Below, in pieces: positions 1-7,580 of a DNA stretch of 13,425 nt. Below the pieces are notes generated by a model. The model was not told the DNA's origin. It made no database searches and saw only the letters and a program-made list of their open reading frames with translations. The position numbers were made by a program, and so were the translations under genes. Location: the NCBI GenBank assembly GCA_002334985.1, contig DDBY01000028.1:1-13425 (forward strand), written 5' to 3'. The DNA comes from Micavibrio sp. UBA2020 (GTDB lineage: Bacteria; Pseudomonadota; Alphaproteobacteria; Micavibrionales; UBA2020). Position 1 is the first letter of the stretch. The number at the start of each line of letters is the position of its first letter.

Positions 1-819
1 AAACCGGGGCTCAAGCTGATTTATATCCTGTCAGACGGCATGAAAGTCACAGGCAGCGCGCTGGTGCAGGGACTGGTGGCCGGTTGCGGTAAAAACAGCG
101 ACGTTGTCGTCGCGGGCGGACTCGCGGGCGATGGCACGGATTTCCGCCAGACAGGCGTCGGCGTCGATAACCTGCCGCAGGAGGGCAACATTGCGGCCAT
201 CGGCTTTTACGGTGATGCTTTTCAAGCGGCTTGCGGCAGCGTCGGCGGCTGGGTCGGCTTTGGCCCCGAGCGGGTTATCACCAAATCGGCCGGTAACATC
301 CTTTACGAACTTGACGGCACATCCGCGCTCACTCTTTACAAAAAATACCTCGGCGAAGATGCCGACAAGCTGCCGGGCAGCGCGCTTTTGTTCCCGCTCA
401 GCCTCAGCCCGCCGCATGAACAGGCGCACAGCATTGTGCGCACCCCCTTCGCGATTGACGAGGAAACGCAAAGCCTCGTCTTCTCCGACACCATCCCGCA
501 AGGGTACGTCGCGCGTATGATGCACGGCTCGCTGCACAACATGCTGGACGGCGCCGCGCAGGCCGCGGCCTATGCGCTCGAGGAAGTCAGCGCGCGGAAC
601 TATGCCCCCTCGGTCGCGCTGCTGGTCAGCTGTATCGGCCGCAATATGATGATGGGGCAGCGTGTTTCCGCCGAAGTCGGCACCGTGCGCGGACTGCTGG
701 GCGATTTGCCGATTGCAGGGTTTTATTCCTACGGCGAAATATGCCCCCATCCCGCCACCCGCAAATGCGACCTGCATAACCAGACCATGACCATAACCCT
801 GCTGGGAGAAACGGCATGA
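1..819 (+). CDS. FIST-domain sensor protein (5' partial), NosP-like candidate
   Basis: The frame is open from base 1, so the N-terminus is missing. The visible 272 residues would be roughly the last two thirds of a typical FIST protein of about 380 residues. The first part resembles the end of FIST_N (a hydrophobic strand then LSDGM, later VVVAGGLAGDG). The second part matches FIST_C: an ALLVSCIGR strand, a GFYSYGEI motif, and a C-terminal LHNQTMTITLL. It has no membrane segments and should be cytosolic. FIST is a ligand-sensing domain. In the NosP branch it is a haem protein that senses nitric oxide and controls an adjacent hybrid kinase, and the ATGA overlap with a kinase here matches that layout. 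Haem or NO binding is inferred from context only; the domain assignment is firm. An ATG at position 40 lies inside the domain and is not the real start. Confidence 0.85.
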   Translation, partial: KPGLKLIYILSDGMKVTGSALVQGLVAGCGKNSDVVVAGGLAGDGTDFRQTGVGVDNLPQEGNIAAIGFYGDAFQAACGSVGGWVGFGPERVITKSAGNILYELDGTSALTLYKKYLGEDADKLPGSALLFPLSLSPPHEQAHSIVRTPFAIDEETQSLVFSDTIPQGYVARMMHGSLHNMLDGAAQAAAYALEEVSARNYAPSVALLVSCIGRNMMMGQRVSAEVGTVRGLLGDLPIAGFYSYGEICPHPATRKCDLHNQTMTITLLGETA

Positions 820-2996
820 CCCACACCCTGCTTGAATGGCAATTGCGCAAGACGGCGGGCAAGACAAAGCTTCAGGCCGAAGACGCCGTCTGCGCGCTTA
901 TCAGTCAGGCCTATGCCGATTACGAACGCACGCTGCAACGCCAGCAGCACGCGCTCGACACTATGTCGCAGGAACTCAACACGCTCAACGCCAACCTGCG
1001 CAAGGAGCGGGACGAGAAACTGGCCGAAAGCGAGCGCCGGTTCGAGCTTGCCGCCGAAGGCGCCAGCGACGGGATATGGGACTGGCAAGCCCTTGAAAAC
1101 CGCCTGTGGATGTCGCCGCGCTGTCAGGAAATGCTCGGCTTTCAATCCGAATCCAAAACCGGCACGATTGAAGACTGGTACGCGCTGATTGTGCCGGAAG
1201 ACCGCGCCAAAGCGCAGCAGTTTATCGACGAAAGCCTGAACAGCCGCCATCAGGTATCCGCGACGCTCGGCTTTTTACACGCAGACGGGGTGCCGCGCCA
1301 CGTTATTTGCCGCGCGACGGTCACGCGCGACAGCAGCGGCCGCCCCGCCCGCCTGATTGGCGCACATACGGATGTCAGCGATTTCGTCAGAATGAACGAG
1401 CAGCTCAAGCGCGCGCAGGAAGTGGCCGAAGCGGCCAACATCGCAAAAAGCGATTTTCTGGCGAATATGAGCCATGAACTGCGCACGCCGCTCAACAGCA
1501 TTATCGGCATGACGCACCTGCTGATGGGCAGCACCCTGCCCGCGCCGCAGCGGGAACTTGTGGAGTCCGTGCACAAAAGCTCAGCCAACCTTCTTGAAAT
1601 TGTGAACGATATTCTGGACCTGTCCAAAATCGAGGCGGGCGAGGTCACGCTGGAAAGCCTCGGCTTTGACTTGTCTTATGTCCTCGACAGCGTTCTGATG
1701 ACGCTGGAGCAGCTGGCGCGCGAAAAGGGGCTTTCGCTTGTCGGGCGTTATAACCCCTCCGCCCTGCCCTATATCGTCGGCGACCCCTTGCGCGTGTCGC
1801 GCATTTTGATGAACCTTATCAGCAACGCCGTGAAATACACGGAAAAAGGCTCCGTCGAGGTTTTTGCACAGGCCACGCCCACCGCAGACGGAAATGTCGA
1901 GATATGCTGCGAGGTGCGCGATACCGGCATCGGCATTCCACCGGAAAAACAGACGCAGATTTTCGACAAATTCGTGCAGGCGGATACTTCGACCACGCGG
2001 CGCTACGGCGGTACAGGCCTTGGCCTTGCCATCACGCGCGAACTGGTCGAGCTGATGGGCGGCACTATCGGGGTGGAAAGCGCCATGGGCAGCGGCTCTA
2101 CTTTCCGTTTTGTCATTCCGTTCAAAACGACGACGCAAATTTCAGCCCTGCGCGATCGCAAAAAGCGCAAGCCCCAATCGCACGGCAGCCTGCAGCCCGC
2201 AGCCGCGCGGGTACTTATCGCGGAAGACCACCCGATGAACCAGATTTTGATGACACGGCTGATGGAGGGCTTCGGCATATCCAGATTCGACATCGTTGAA
2301 AACGGCCGCGCCGCGGCCACGCAGGCAAAAACCGGCCGCTGGGACCTGATACTGATGGACTGCCACATGCCGGAGATGAGCGGATATGACGCCACGCGCG
2401 AAATCCGCGCGGGCGAGCTGGGCACAAAACGTCACATCCCCATCATCGCCATGACCGCGAATGCCATGACCGGTGAAAAAGAAAAATGCCTGCGCTTTGG
2501 CATGGATGACTATATCAGCAAGCCCATCGATATCGACGAGCTGCGCGACATCCTTGGCCAATGGATTGCTTTTCCCGCTGCCGCGCCTGACAGCGCCTTT
2601 GAGCAAATCACCGCCGCTGCGCAGGAAGAAGGCGAAGAAGACGCGCATAACGGCCCGCCGGTCGATTTCCGGCATCTGCAATCGTTTACGGACGGCGACA
2701 CCGAAATGACCCGCGAGCTGGTGGAGGCCTTCCTGACGCAGTCACGCAAGAATATCGACGTCCTGCAGGCAAGCCTTTCACCAAAAGCGCATAATGACTG
2801 GCGTGAAGCCGCCCACATGCTCAAGGGCGGCGCCGGCAGCATCGGCGCGCGGGGGCTGAGCGCGCTTTGCGAGCAGGCGCAGAATGCCGTTTGCGACATC
2901 AGCGTCAAATCCAGTCTGCTTTTCGACATTTGCGATGAATATACCCGCGTTGAAAAATCGCTGGATGAATACGGCACGCAAACGCGTCTGCCTTAA
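816..2996 (+). CDS. Hybrid sensor histidine kinase, PAS-HisKA-HATPase-REC-Hpt
   Basis: A 726-residue soluble kinase with no membrane segments. Domains in order: a probable coiled coil (about 16-75), a PAS_3/PAC domain (about 75-191, with GIWDW), HisKA with H220 in MSHELRTP, HATPase_c with N-box N337, G1 DTGIG (D369), F-box and intact G2 GTGLGL (400-404 region). Then come a REC domain (acid pocket E470/D471, phospho-acceptor D515 in LMDCHMPEMSG, K569) and an Hpt domain (H667 in AHMLKGG). All residues for a full His-Asp-His relay are present. Its ATG overlaps the stop of the FIST gene, so the two are translationally coupled and the FIST protein is the likely input partner. This resembles NosP/NahK-type pairs, although NahK identity is not claimed. 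The final phosphate acceptor may be one of the two receiver proteins downstream. A hairpin directly after the stop probably ends this unit. Confidence 0.93.
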   Translation: MTHTLLEWQLRKTAGKTKLQAEDAVCALISQAYADYERTLQRQQHALDTMSQELNTLNANLRKERDEKLAESERRFELAAEGASDGIWDWQALENRLWMSPRCQEMLGFQSESKTGTIEDWYALIVPEDRAKAQQFIDESLNSRHQVSATLGFLHADGVPRHVICRATVTRDSSGRPARLIGAHTDVSDFVRMNEQLKRAQEVAEAANIAKSDFLANMSHELRTPLNSIIGMTHLLMGSTLPAPQRELVESVHKSSANLLEIVNDILDLSKIEAGEVTLESLGFDLSYVLDSVLMTLEQLAREKGLSLVGRYNPSALPYIVGDPLRVSRILMNLISNAVKYTEKGSVEVFAQATPTADGNVEICCEVRDTGIGIPPEKQTQIFDKFVQADTSTTRRYGGTGLGLAITRELVELMGGTIGVESAMGSGSTFRFVIPFKTTTQISALRDRKKRKPQSHGSLQPAAARVLIAEDHPMNQILMTRLMEGFGISRFDIVENGRAAATQAKTGRWDLILMDCHMPEMSGYDATREIRAGELGTKRHIPIIAMTANAMTGEKEKCLRFGMDDYISKPIDIDELRDILGQWIAFPAAAPDSAFEQITAAAQEEGEEDAHNGPPVDFRHLQSFTDGDTEMTRELVEAFLTQSRKNIDVLQASLSPKAHNDWREAAHMLKGGAGSIGARGLSALCEQAQNAVCDISVKSSLLFDICDEYTRVEKSLDEYGTQTRLP

Positions 2997-3028
2997 ATCC
3001 GGACAGCCGCGACAGGTGTCCGGATTTT
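2995..3028 (+). terminator. Rho-independent terminator-like hairpin after the first kinase gene
   Basis: An 11-base perfect inverted repeat (AAATCCGGACA at 2995-3005 and TGTCCGGATTT at 3017-3027) encloses an 11-base loop and ends in a short T run. The left arm begins inside the TAA stop codon. It is A-rich on the left and T-rich on the right, as in bidirectional terminators. The T run is only four bases, so termination may be partial. A second GGACA at 3029-3033 can pair with the TGTCC of the right arm as an alternative structure. Confidence 0.6.
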
Positions 3029-3131
3029 GGACACAATTTCTATACAGCCCCATTGAAAAGCAAAGACTTTTTTATGGCACACGGATTGCAAAGATAACAA
3101 CAAGACGAAAACGACGGCAGTGATTTGCAAC

Positions 3132-3136
3132 AGGAG
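3132..3136 (+). promoter_or_regulatory. Ribosome binding site AGGAG deciding a GTG start
   Basis: AGGAG lies 9 bases before the GTG at 3146. An in-frame TTG at 3125 lies upstream of this site and has no comparable Shine-Dalgarno sequence, so GTG is preferred for the receiver gene. Confidence 0.65.
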
Positions 3137-3145
3137 ACAGGCACC

Positions 3146-3577
3146 GTGGCCCATTTTGAAAGACCAGACAGCTTCTCTTCCGCGGGCACGTCCAAAACGG
3201 GCGTGGAAGCACTGCCCTGCGTTCTGCTGGTGGAAGACGACCTTGCCGCCCGCTGGCTGATGCGCAGCGCGCTGAAGGGTCGCTGCGATTTTATCAGCGC
3301 CAGCAATAGCGAACAGGCGCTGAAAGCTTACCGCCGCCATCATCCGGCTGTCGTGGTTCTGGACTACAGACTGCCTCTGCAAACGGGCGACGCCGTGCTC
3401 GATGCGCTGCTGGAAGAAGACCCGGATGCCTGCGTCATCGTCATGAGCGGCAAGGAAAACATGTCCGCGCTTAAAAAGATGCTAGCCGCAGGCGCACGCG
3501 GCATGTTGATAAAGCCTTTCGGCAAAAAAGAATTTTTAAGCCTCGTCCTCGGCGAGGAAACGGCCAGCATATTTTAG
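3146..3577 (+). CDS. Stand-alone response regulator receiver domain protein
   Basis: A 143-residue single-domain receiver. After about 23 variable residues, the REC fold runs to the end: acid pocket E30/D31/D32 in LLVEDD, phospho-acceptor D73 in VVLDYRLP, S101 in VIVMSG, and K123 in LIKPFGK. There is no output domain. The GTG start is chosen because AGGAG precedes it by 9 bases; a TTG 21 bases upstream would give 150 residues. It stands 149 bases after the first kinase gene, beyond a terminator-like hairpin, and 29 bases before the next gene, so it probably opens the second unit. Single-domain receivers often shuttle phosphate or bind partner proteins. A role as a phosphate acceptor or sink for the two Hpt domains in this cluster is inferred. 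No clear promoter was found in the upstream gap. Confidence 0.9.
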   Translation: MAHFERPDSFSSAGTSKTGVEALPCVLLVEDDLAARWLMRSALKGRCDFISASNSEQALKAYRRHHPAVVVLDYRLPLQTGDAVLDALLEEDPDACVIVMSGKENMSALKKMLAAGARGMLIKPFGKKEFLSLVLGEETASIF

Positions 3578-3606
3578 ACATATTTTTCAAATAAGGGGGA
3601 CTAGCC

Positions 3607-4464
3607 ATGGAAACCGCCCGCACCGAACCGCCGCACCAAATGAAGATATACAACCACATCACGCCCGCCCGCCTGCAGGAACTGATTGACTATATCCGCA
3701 CCGATACCACAGGCTGGAAAGCCGTTGATATTTCAATCGAAGACGAGGAAGTGCCCGACATCAATGCTGTCGCGACGCGCGTTTATGAATTTTTCGGCCG
3801 TCGTCCCGGCGCTATTTTCGTTTGCGGCACGCGCAAGGTGCTGTCGCTGGTCATGCTGGAAGAACATGTTGATTTCCCGCAGATGAAACGCGAATTGACC
3901 GCGCACCTGCCGGAATACAATTGCACCGTCAACACCGGCAACATCACCCGCGAGGGGCTGGAGGTTATCGCCATCCGCCTGCACCTTGCCACCGCCCCCA
4001 AGGCAGAACCCCAGCCCCCCGCCGCCAAAACCGCACCGGTGCCCGCAGCCTCGGGCAGCGCGCTGCTGGAAAAGCGCCAGTCCCGGGGTGAGCGCGTCTT
4101 TTTTGTCGTTGATGACGACATGTTCATGCGCTCCTTGCTCTCGAAGGTGCTGGCGCCGCATGGAAAGGTTATCGCGCTTGACGACGGCAAAGACCTTGTC
4201 GCGGCCTACCGCGAGCATCTGCCTGACGTGGTTTTTCTGGATATTCACCTACCCTGCGGCTCGGGCGTTGACCTTTTGGAGGAGATCATCCGCTACGATA
4301 ATACCGCCGGCGTCATCATCCTGAGCGCAGACCGCGTTAAAGACAACGTGCTGCTGTCGCAGGCGCGCGGGGCGCGCGGGTTTGTCGGCAAACCTTTCAC
4401 CAAAGACAAAATCGAAGAAGCACTGGGCAAATGCCTTGAGCAGGCGGAACTGTTGTCACGATAA
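3607..4464 (+). CDS. Response regulator with an unrecognised N-terminal domain and C-terminal REC
   Basis: A 285-residue soluble protein. Residues about 13-128 form a compact domain, probably alpha/beta, that I do not recognise. A Pro/Ala-rich linker (about 129-150) follows, then a C-terminal receiver: D169/D170/D171, phospho-acceptor D212 in VFLDIHLP, S240 in IILSAD, and K262 in VGKPFTK. Putting REC at the C-terminus behind a novel domain reverses the usual REC-output order. The N-terminal domain may be the effector or a docking module. The ATG is preceded by AAGGGGG 8 bases upstream. It sits 29 bases after the small receiver and 32 bases before the MHYT kinase, all on the same strand, so co-transcription is likely. 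No DNA-binding helix-turn-helix is evident. The receiver call is firm; the role of the N-terminal domain is unknown. Confidence 0.88.
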   Translation: METARTEPPHQMKIYNHITPARLQELIDYIRTDTTGWKAVDISIEDEEVPDINAVATRVYEFFGRRPGAIFVCGTRKVLSLVMLEEHVDFPQMKRELTAHLPEYNCTVNTGNITREGLEVIAIRLHLATAPKAEPQPPAAKTAPVPAASGSALLEKRQSRGERVFFVVDDDMFMRSLLSKVLAPHGKVIALDDGKDLVAAYREHLPDVVFLDIHLPCGSGVDLLEEIIRYDNTAGVIILSADRVKDNVLLSQARGARGFVGKPFTKDKIEEALGKCLEQAELLSR

Positions 4465-4496
4465 CCCCGCGCGCCAAGAGCCGGAAGGAAACCGAT

Positions 4497-7400
4497 ATGG
4501 ATTCTCTTTACACGTTTTTGATGCAGAACTTTTTCCTGTCCGGCGAAATTCCCGCGCAGACCTATAGCGGAAACTATACAGCTTCTCTGGTCTTTCTATC
4601 CTTTTTGATTGCGATGGTGGGCTCGTTCACGGGTATCCGCCTTGCGCTCGAGCTGCCGCGCTGCGCTACCCGCCGCCTGCGGATATGGCTGCATCTGGCC
4701 GGCGCCCTTTCGTTCGGCGCGGGCATCTGGGCGATGCATTTTATCGGCATGCTTTCATACCAGATGGAAATGAAGGTCGAATACAACGCGCCGCTGACCG
4801 CCGCGTCTTTCCTTATCGCCACCGCCGTCGCGTGGGTGGTTATCCATTTTTCCGGGCGCGGGTGGCATAGCCCCCTGCGCCTTTGCGGCGCGGCGATTTT
4901 GCTGGGCTTTGGTATTTGCGGCATGCATTACAGCGGCATGGCCGCGATGAAAATGGATGCCGACATCCGCTATATTCCGTCGCTGTTTTTTATTTCCGTG
5001 CTGATTGCCGTCTCGGCCAGCGCCTCCGCCATCGTTGTTATCAATCACCTGCGCAGCTATCAGGGCCCGGGCAGCATCGTCTGGCAAGGCGTCGCCGCCG
5101 GCATTATGGGCATCGCCATTTGCGGCATGCACTACACCGGCATGGCAGCAACCGTCATGCTGCCCTGGGCGGATTGCAGATACACACCGCATCAGGAAAA
5201 CCACTTTTTGATTGTGGCCGTTGCCTTGACCTGCGGCGCCCTTTTTATCGGCGCACTTTTGCTTGGCATGTACGTCAACAAAGCGGCACAGGGCACTCGG
5301 AAGGATGAGAGCATCGGCAGCTATTCCGGTCATTCTGTATTCATGCAGCTTTTTACCCTGCTGGCGGTTTTTGTGCTGCTGATGTCCGGTTCATACCTGT
5401 TTTCAAGCTTGCGCCTAGAGGCGCAATCGCACGAAAGCCGTGTCCTGAACGCCATGGCGCTGCAACGCATGCTTATCACACGCTATGTTTTTTACAGCCA
5501 GCAGTCCGAAGAAACCAGCACGGCGCGCACACGCAAAATGCAGGAAGCTGCAAAAATGGTCAGCGATAATTTCCACGCCTTTTTGCATGGCGGCACCATT
5601 GTTTTCAGCGCAGACGGCCGCCGCAGCGCGCCGTTCGAGGGGTTCACAGGGCACGAAATACGCGCCGTTATTGCGCGGGCAGACCTTGCGTGGATGAAAC
5701 TTAAAACCGGTAAAGAAGAAAAAAGCGGCAGCCTGAAAGAGCTGCGCCGGATGGAAACCCTGCTTGAAGAAGCGCTGACGCGGCAGGAAGCGGCGATTAC
5801 CAGCGCACAAAACCTGCAGGAAGAAAAATACGAACGCCTGTCCGATACCCAGCGCATCGTGCTTTGGACGGGGCTTTCTATGTTTCTTCTCGCCATCGCC
5901 TATGTGCGCTATTTCGTTACCCATCCGCTGGAAAAATCGCGGCTGGAGCTGCAAAAACACCGCCTGAACCTTGAAGACCTTGTGCGCGAAAAAACCGAAA
6001 GTTACCGTATCGCCAAAGAAGAAGCGGAAAAAGCCAGCCGCACCAAAAGCGAATTTCTGGCGAATATGAGCCACGAGCTGCGCACCCCCCTCAACAGCAT
6101 CATCGGCATGAGCCACATGCTGGCCGAAGACACGCGCATCAGCGCCGACAGCCAGAGCATGGCACAAACCGTGCAAAAATCAGCCGATACGCTGCTTGAA
6201 ATCGTGAACGATATTCTTGATATATCCAAAATCGAATCCGGCCACTTCACGCTGGAGAGCATCGGGTTCGATTTTGCCGAAAGCCTGTCGGGCATCAAAG
6301 AAGCCCTGTTGCCGCTGGCGCAGGCCAAAAGCGTGGCGCTTGACGTCATCTACAAAGACGGCATCCCGCCCTTCATCAAGGGCGACCCGCTGCGCACGGG
6401 GCGCATCCTGACCAACCTTATTCACAACGCCATCAAATACACGGATGACGGCCATGTTCGGGTAAAAATCAGCCATAACGTCCTTGACGATGAGCATATC
6501 GAAATTTACGGGGAGGTTGCGGATACCGGCATCGGCATTGCGCCCGAGAAGCACGCGATGATATTCCAGAAATTTACGCAGGCAGACCAGTCGGCAACAC
6601 GCCGCTACGGCAGCATCGGCGTTGACAGCACGCCGGGCGTGGGCTCCGTATTCTGGTTCAAAATCCCCTTCCCTGTGGCAGACAGTGTTGAGAGCGCCCA
6701 CAAGCCGGCGGCAGCCAAGCGCCCGAAAGCGGCGCAGGTGCGCCTGCCCGCATCCGCCATGCATGTTCTGGTCGCGGAAGACCATGCCCTCAACCAGGTT
6801 TTTATCGCGCGTCTGCTGGCACGCATGGGCATCACGCATGTGGATATTGTCGAAAACGGCCGCAAAGCCGTCGAAGCCGTGAAGAGTAAAAATTACCACC
6901 TTGTTCTTATGGACTGCCACATGCCGGAAATGAGCGGATATGAAGCGGTGCGTGAAATCCGCCAGCTGAACAGCGTACAAAGCTGCGTGCCGATTATCGC
7001 CCTGACCGCCGATGCGCTGCCCGGCACGCGCGAGCGTTGCCTGCAGGCGGGCATGGATGATTACCTCAGCAAGCCGATTGATGCGGAGGCCTTTCGTATC
7101 CTGCTGTCAACGTGGATAGCCCTGCCCGATACGCCCGCACGCGGCGCCGACAACACGGACGGAAACACCGCCGCACCTGATATAAAACAGCATGCAGCAG
7201 CACCCGCGGTGGACATGTCGGTTTTGCTGCAATATGTGGATACACCGGAAGAGCTGGCCGCCTATGTCGATTTATACCTGACGCAGGCGCAAAAAGACCT
7301 TGCCTGTCTGCCCGCCGCCTGCCTTGACGGCGATTGCGCGGCTTGGGTCGAAGTAACGCACCGCATGAAAGGCAGCGCAGGCATGGCGGGCGCGCAAAAA

Positions 7401-7577
7401 CTGCATGCCCTTTGCGCCGATGCGCAGGAAATGAACCCCTCCACCCGCGCCGCGCGTCTGAAAAGCCTTGCCTCTATCCGCGCCGCGCTCAACGAAACGA
7501 AAGATTATCTTATGCGCCAAGTGGCCACGCCCGCCAGCGAGCCTGCAGCGGAACTGGCCGAAAGCTCTTCGGCATAA
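4497..7577 (+). CDS. MHYT-domain hybrid histidine kinase (HisKA-HATPase-REC-Hpt) lacking the ATP-lid G2 box
   Basis: A 1026-residue membrane kinase; the ATG has GGAAGGA 7 bases upstream. An MHYT sensor of about seven helices (31-260) carries three motifs at M80-H81-F82, M143-H144-Y145 and M211-H212-Y213, each ending in GM. A further helix (about 285-304), a probable periplasmic segment (305-453) and a last helix (455-474) follow. Then come a coiled coil, HisKA (H526), HATPase (N644, D676 in ADTGIG), REC (E761/D762, D806, K859) and Hpt (H955 in THRMKGSAG). MHYT is a proposed metal-binding sensor of O2, CO or NO. The HATPase goes from RRYG (G705) directly to SIGVDS. The GTGLGL box and following helix seen in the neighbouring kinase are absent, about 18 residues, in frame. 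ATP-dependent autophosphorylation is therefore doubtful, while REC and Hpt look intact. It ends the second signalling unit. Confidence 0.92.
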   Translation: MDSLYTFLMQNFFLSGEIPAQTYSGNYTASLVFLSFLIAMVGSFTGIRLALELPRCATRRLRIWLHLAGALSFGAGIWAMHFIGMLSYQMEMKVEYNAPLTAASFLIATAVAWVVIHFSGRGWHSPLRLCGAAILLGFGICGMHYSGMAAMKMDADIRYIPSLFFISVLIAVSASASAIVVINHLRSYQGPGSIVWQGVAAGIMGIAICGMHYTGMAATVMLPWADCRYTPHQENHFLIVAVALTCGALFIGALLLGMYVNKAAQGTRKDESIGSYSGHSVFMQLFTLLAVFVLLMSGSYLFSSLRLEAQSHESRVLNAMALQRMLITRYVFYSQQSEETSTARTRKMQEAAKMVSDNFHAFLHGGTIVFSADGRRSAPFEGFTGHEIRAVIARADLAWMKLKTGKEEKSGSLKELRRMETLLEEALTRQEAAITSAQNLQEEKYERLSDTQRIVLWTGLSMFLLAIAYVRYFVTHPLEKSRLELQKHRLNLEDLVREKTESYRIAKEEAEKASRTKSEFLANMSHELRTPLNSIIGMSHMLAEDTRISADSQSMAQTVQKSADTLLEIVNDILDISKIESGHFTLESIGFDFAESLSGIKEALLPLAQAKSVALDVIYKDGIPPFIKGDPLRTGRILTNLIHNAIKYTDDGHVRVKISHNVLDDEHIEIYGEVADTGIGIAPEKHAMIFQKFTQADQSATRRYGSIGVDSTPGVGSVFWFKIPFPVADSVESAHKPAAAKRPKAAQVRLPASAMHVLVAEDHALNQVFIARLLARMGITHVDIVENGRKAVEAVKSKNYHLVLMDCHMPEMSGYEAVREIRQLNSVQSCVPIIALTADALPGTRERCLQAGMDDYLSKPIDAEAFRILLSTWIALPDTPARGADNTDGNTAAPDIKQHAAAPAVDMSVLLQYVDTPEELAAYVDLYLTQAQKDLACLPAACLDGDCAAWVEVTHRMKGSAGMAGAQKLHALCADAQEMNPSTRAARLKSLASIRAALNETKDYLMRQVATPASEPAAELAESSSA

Positions 7578-7580
7578 CTG

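Noticed and set aside
31..867. A long open frame on the minus strand (278 codons) opposite the FIST gene
   Set aside because: Its translation has no recognisable motifs and an Arg/Ala/Gly-rich composition typical of antisense shadows in GC-rich genes. The plus strand carries a clear FIST domain.
3026..3046. TTGGAC and TATACA as a promoter for the receiver gene
   Set aside because: The spacing is only 8 bases, and no better -35/-10 pair was found in the gap.
6180..6980. A 266-codon minus-strand open frame opposite the MHYT kinase
   Set aside because: It is a mirror of the HATPase-REC region with no recognisable domain.
4497..7577. A broken or frameshifted kinase pseudogene
   Set aside because: The reading frame is open over all 1026 codons and the residues of REC and Hpt are kept. 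The defect is a discrete in-frame gap, so the gene is called intact but atypical.
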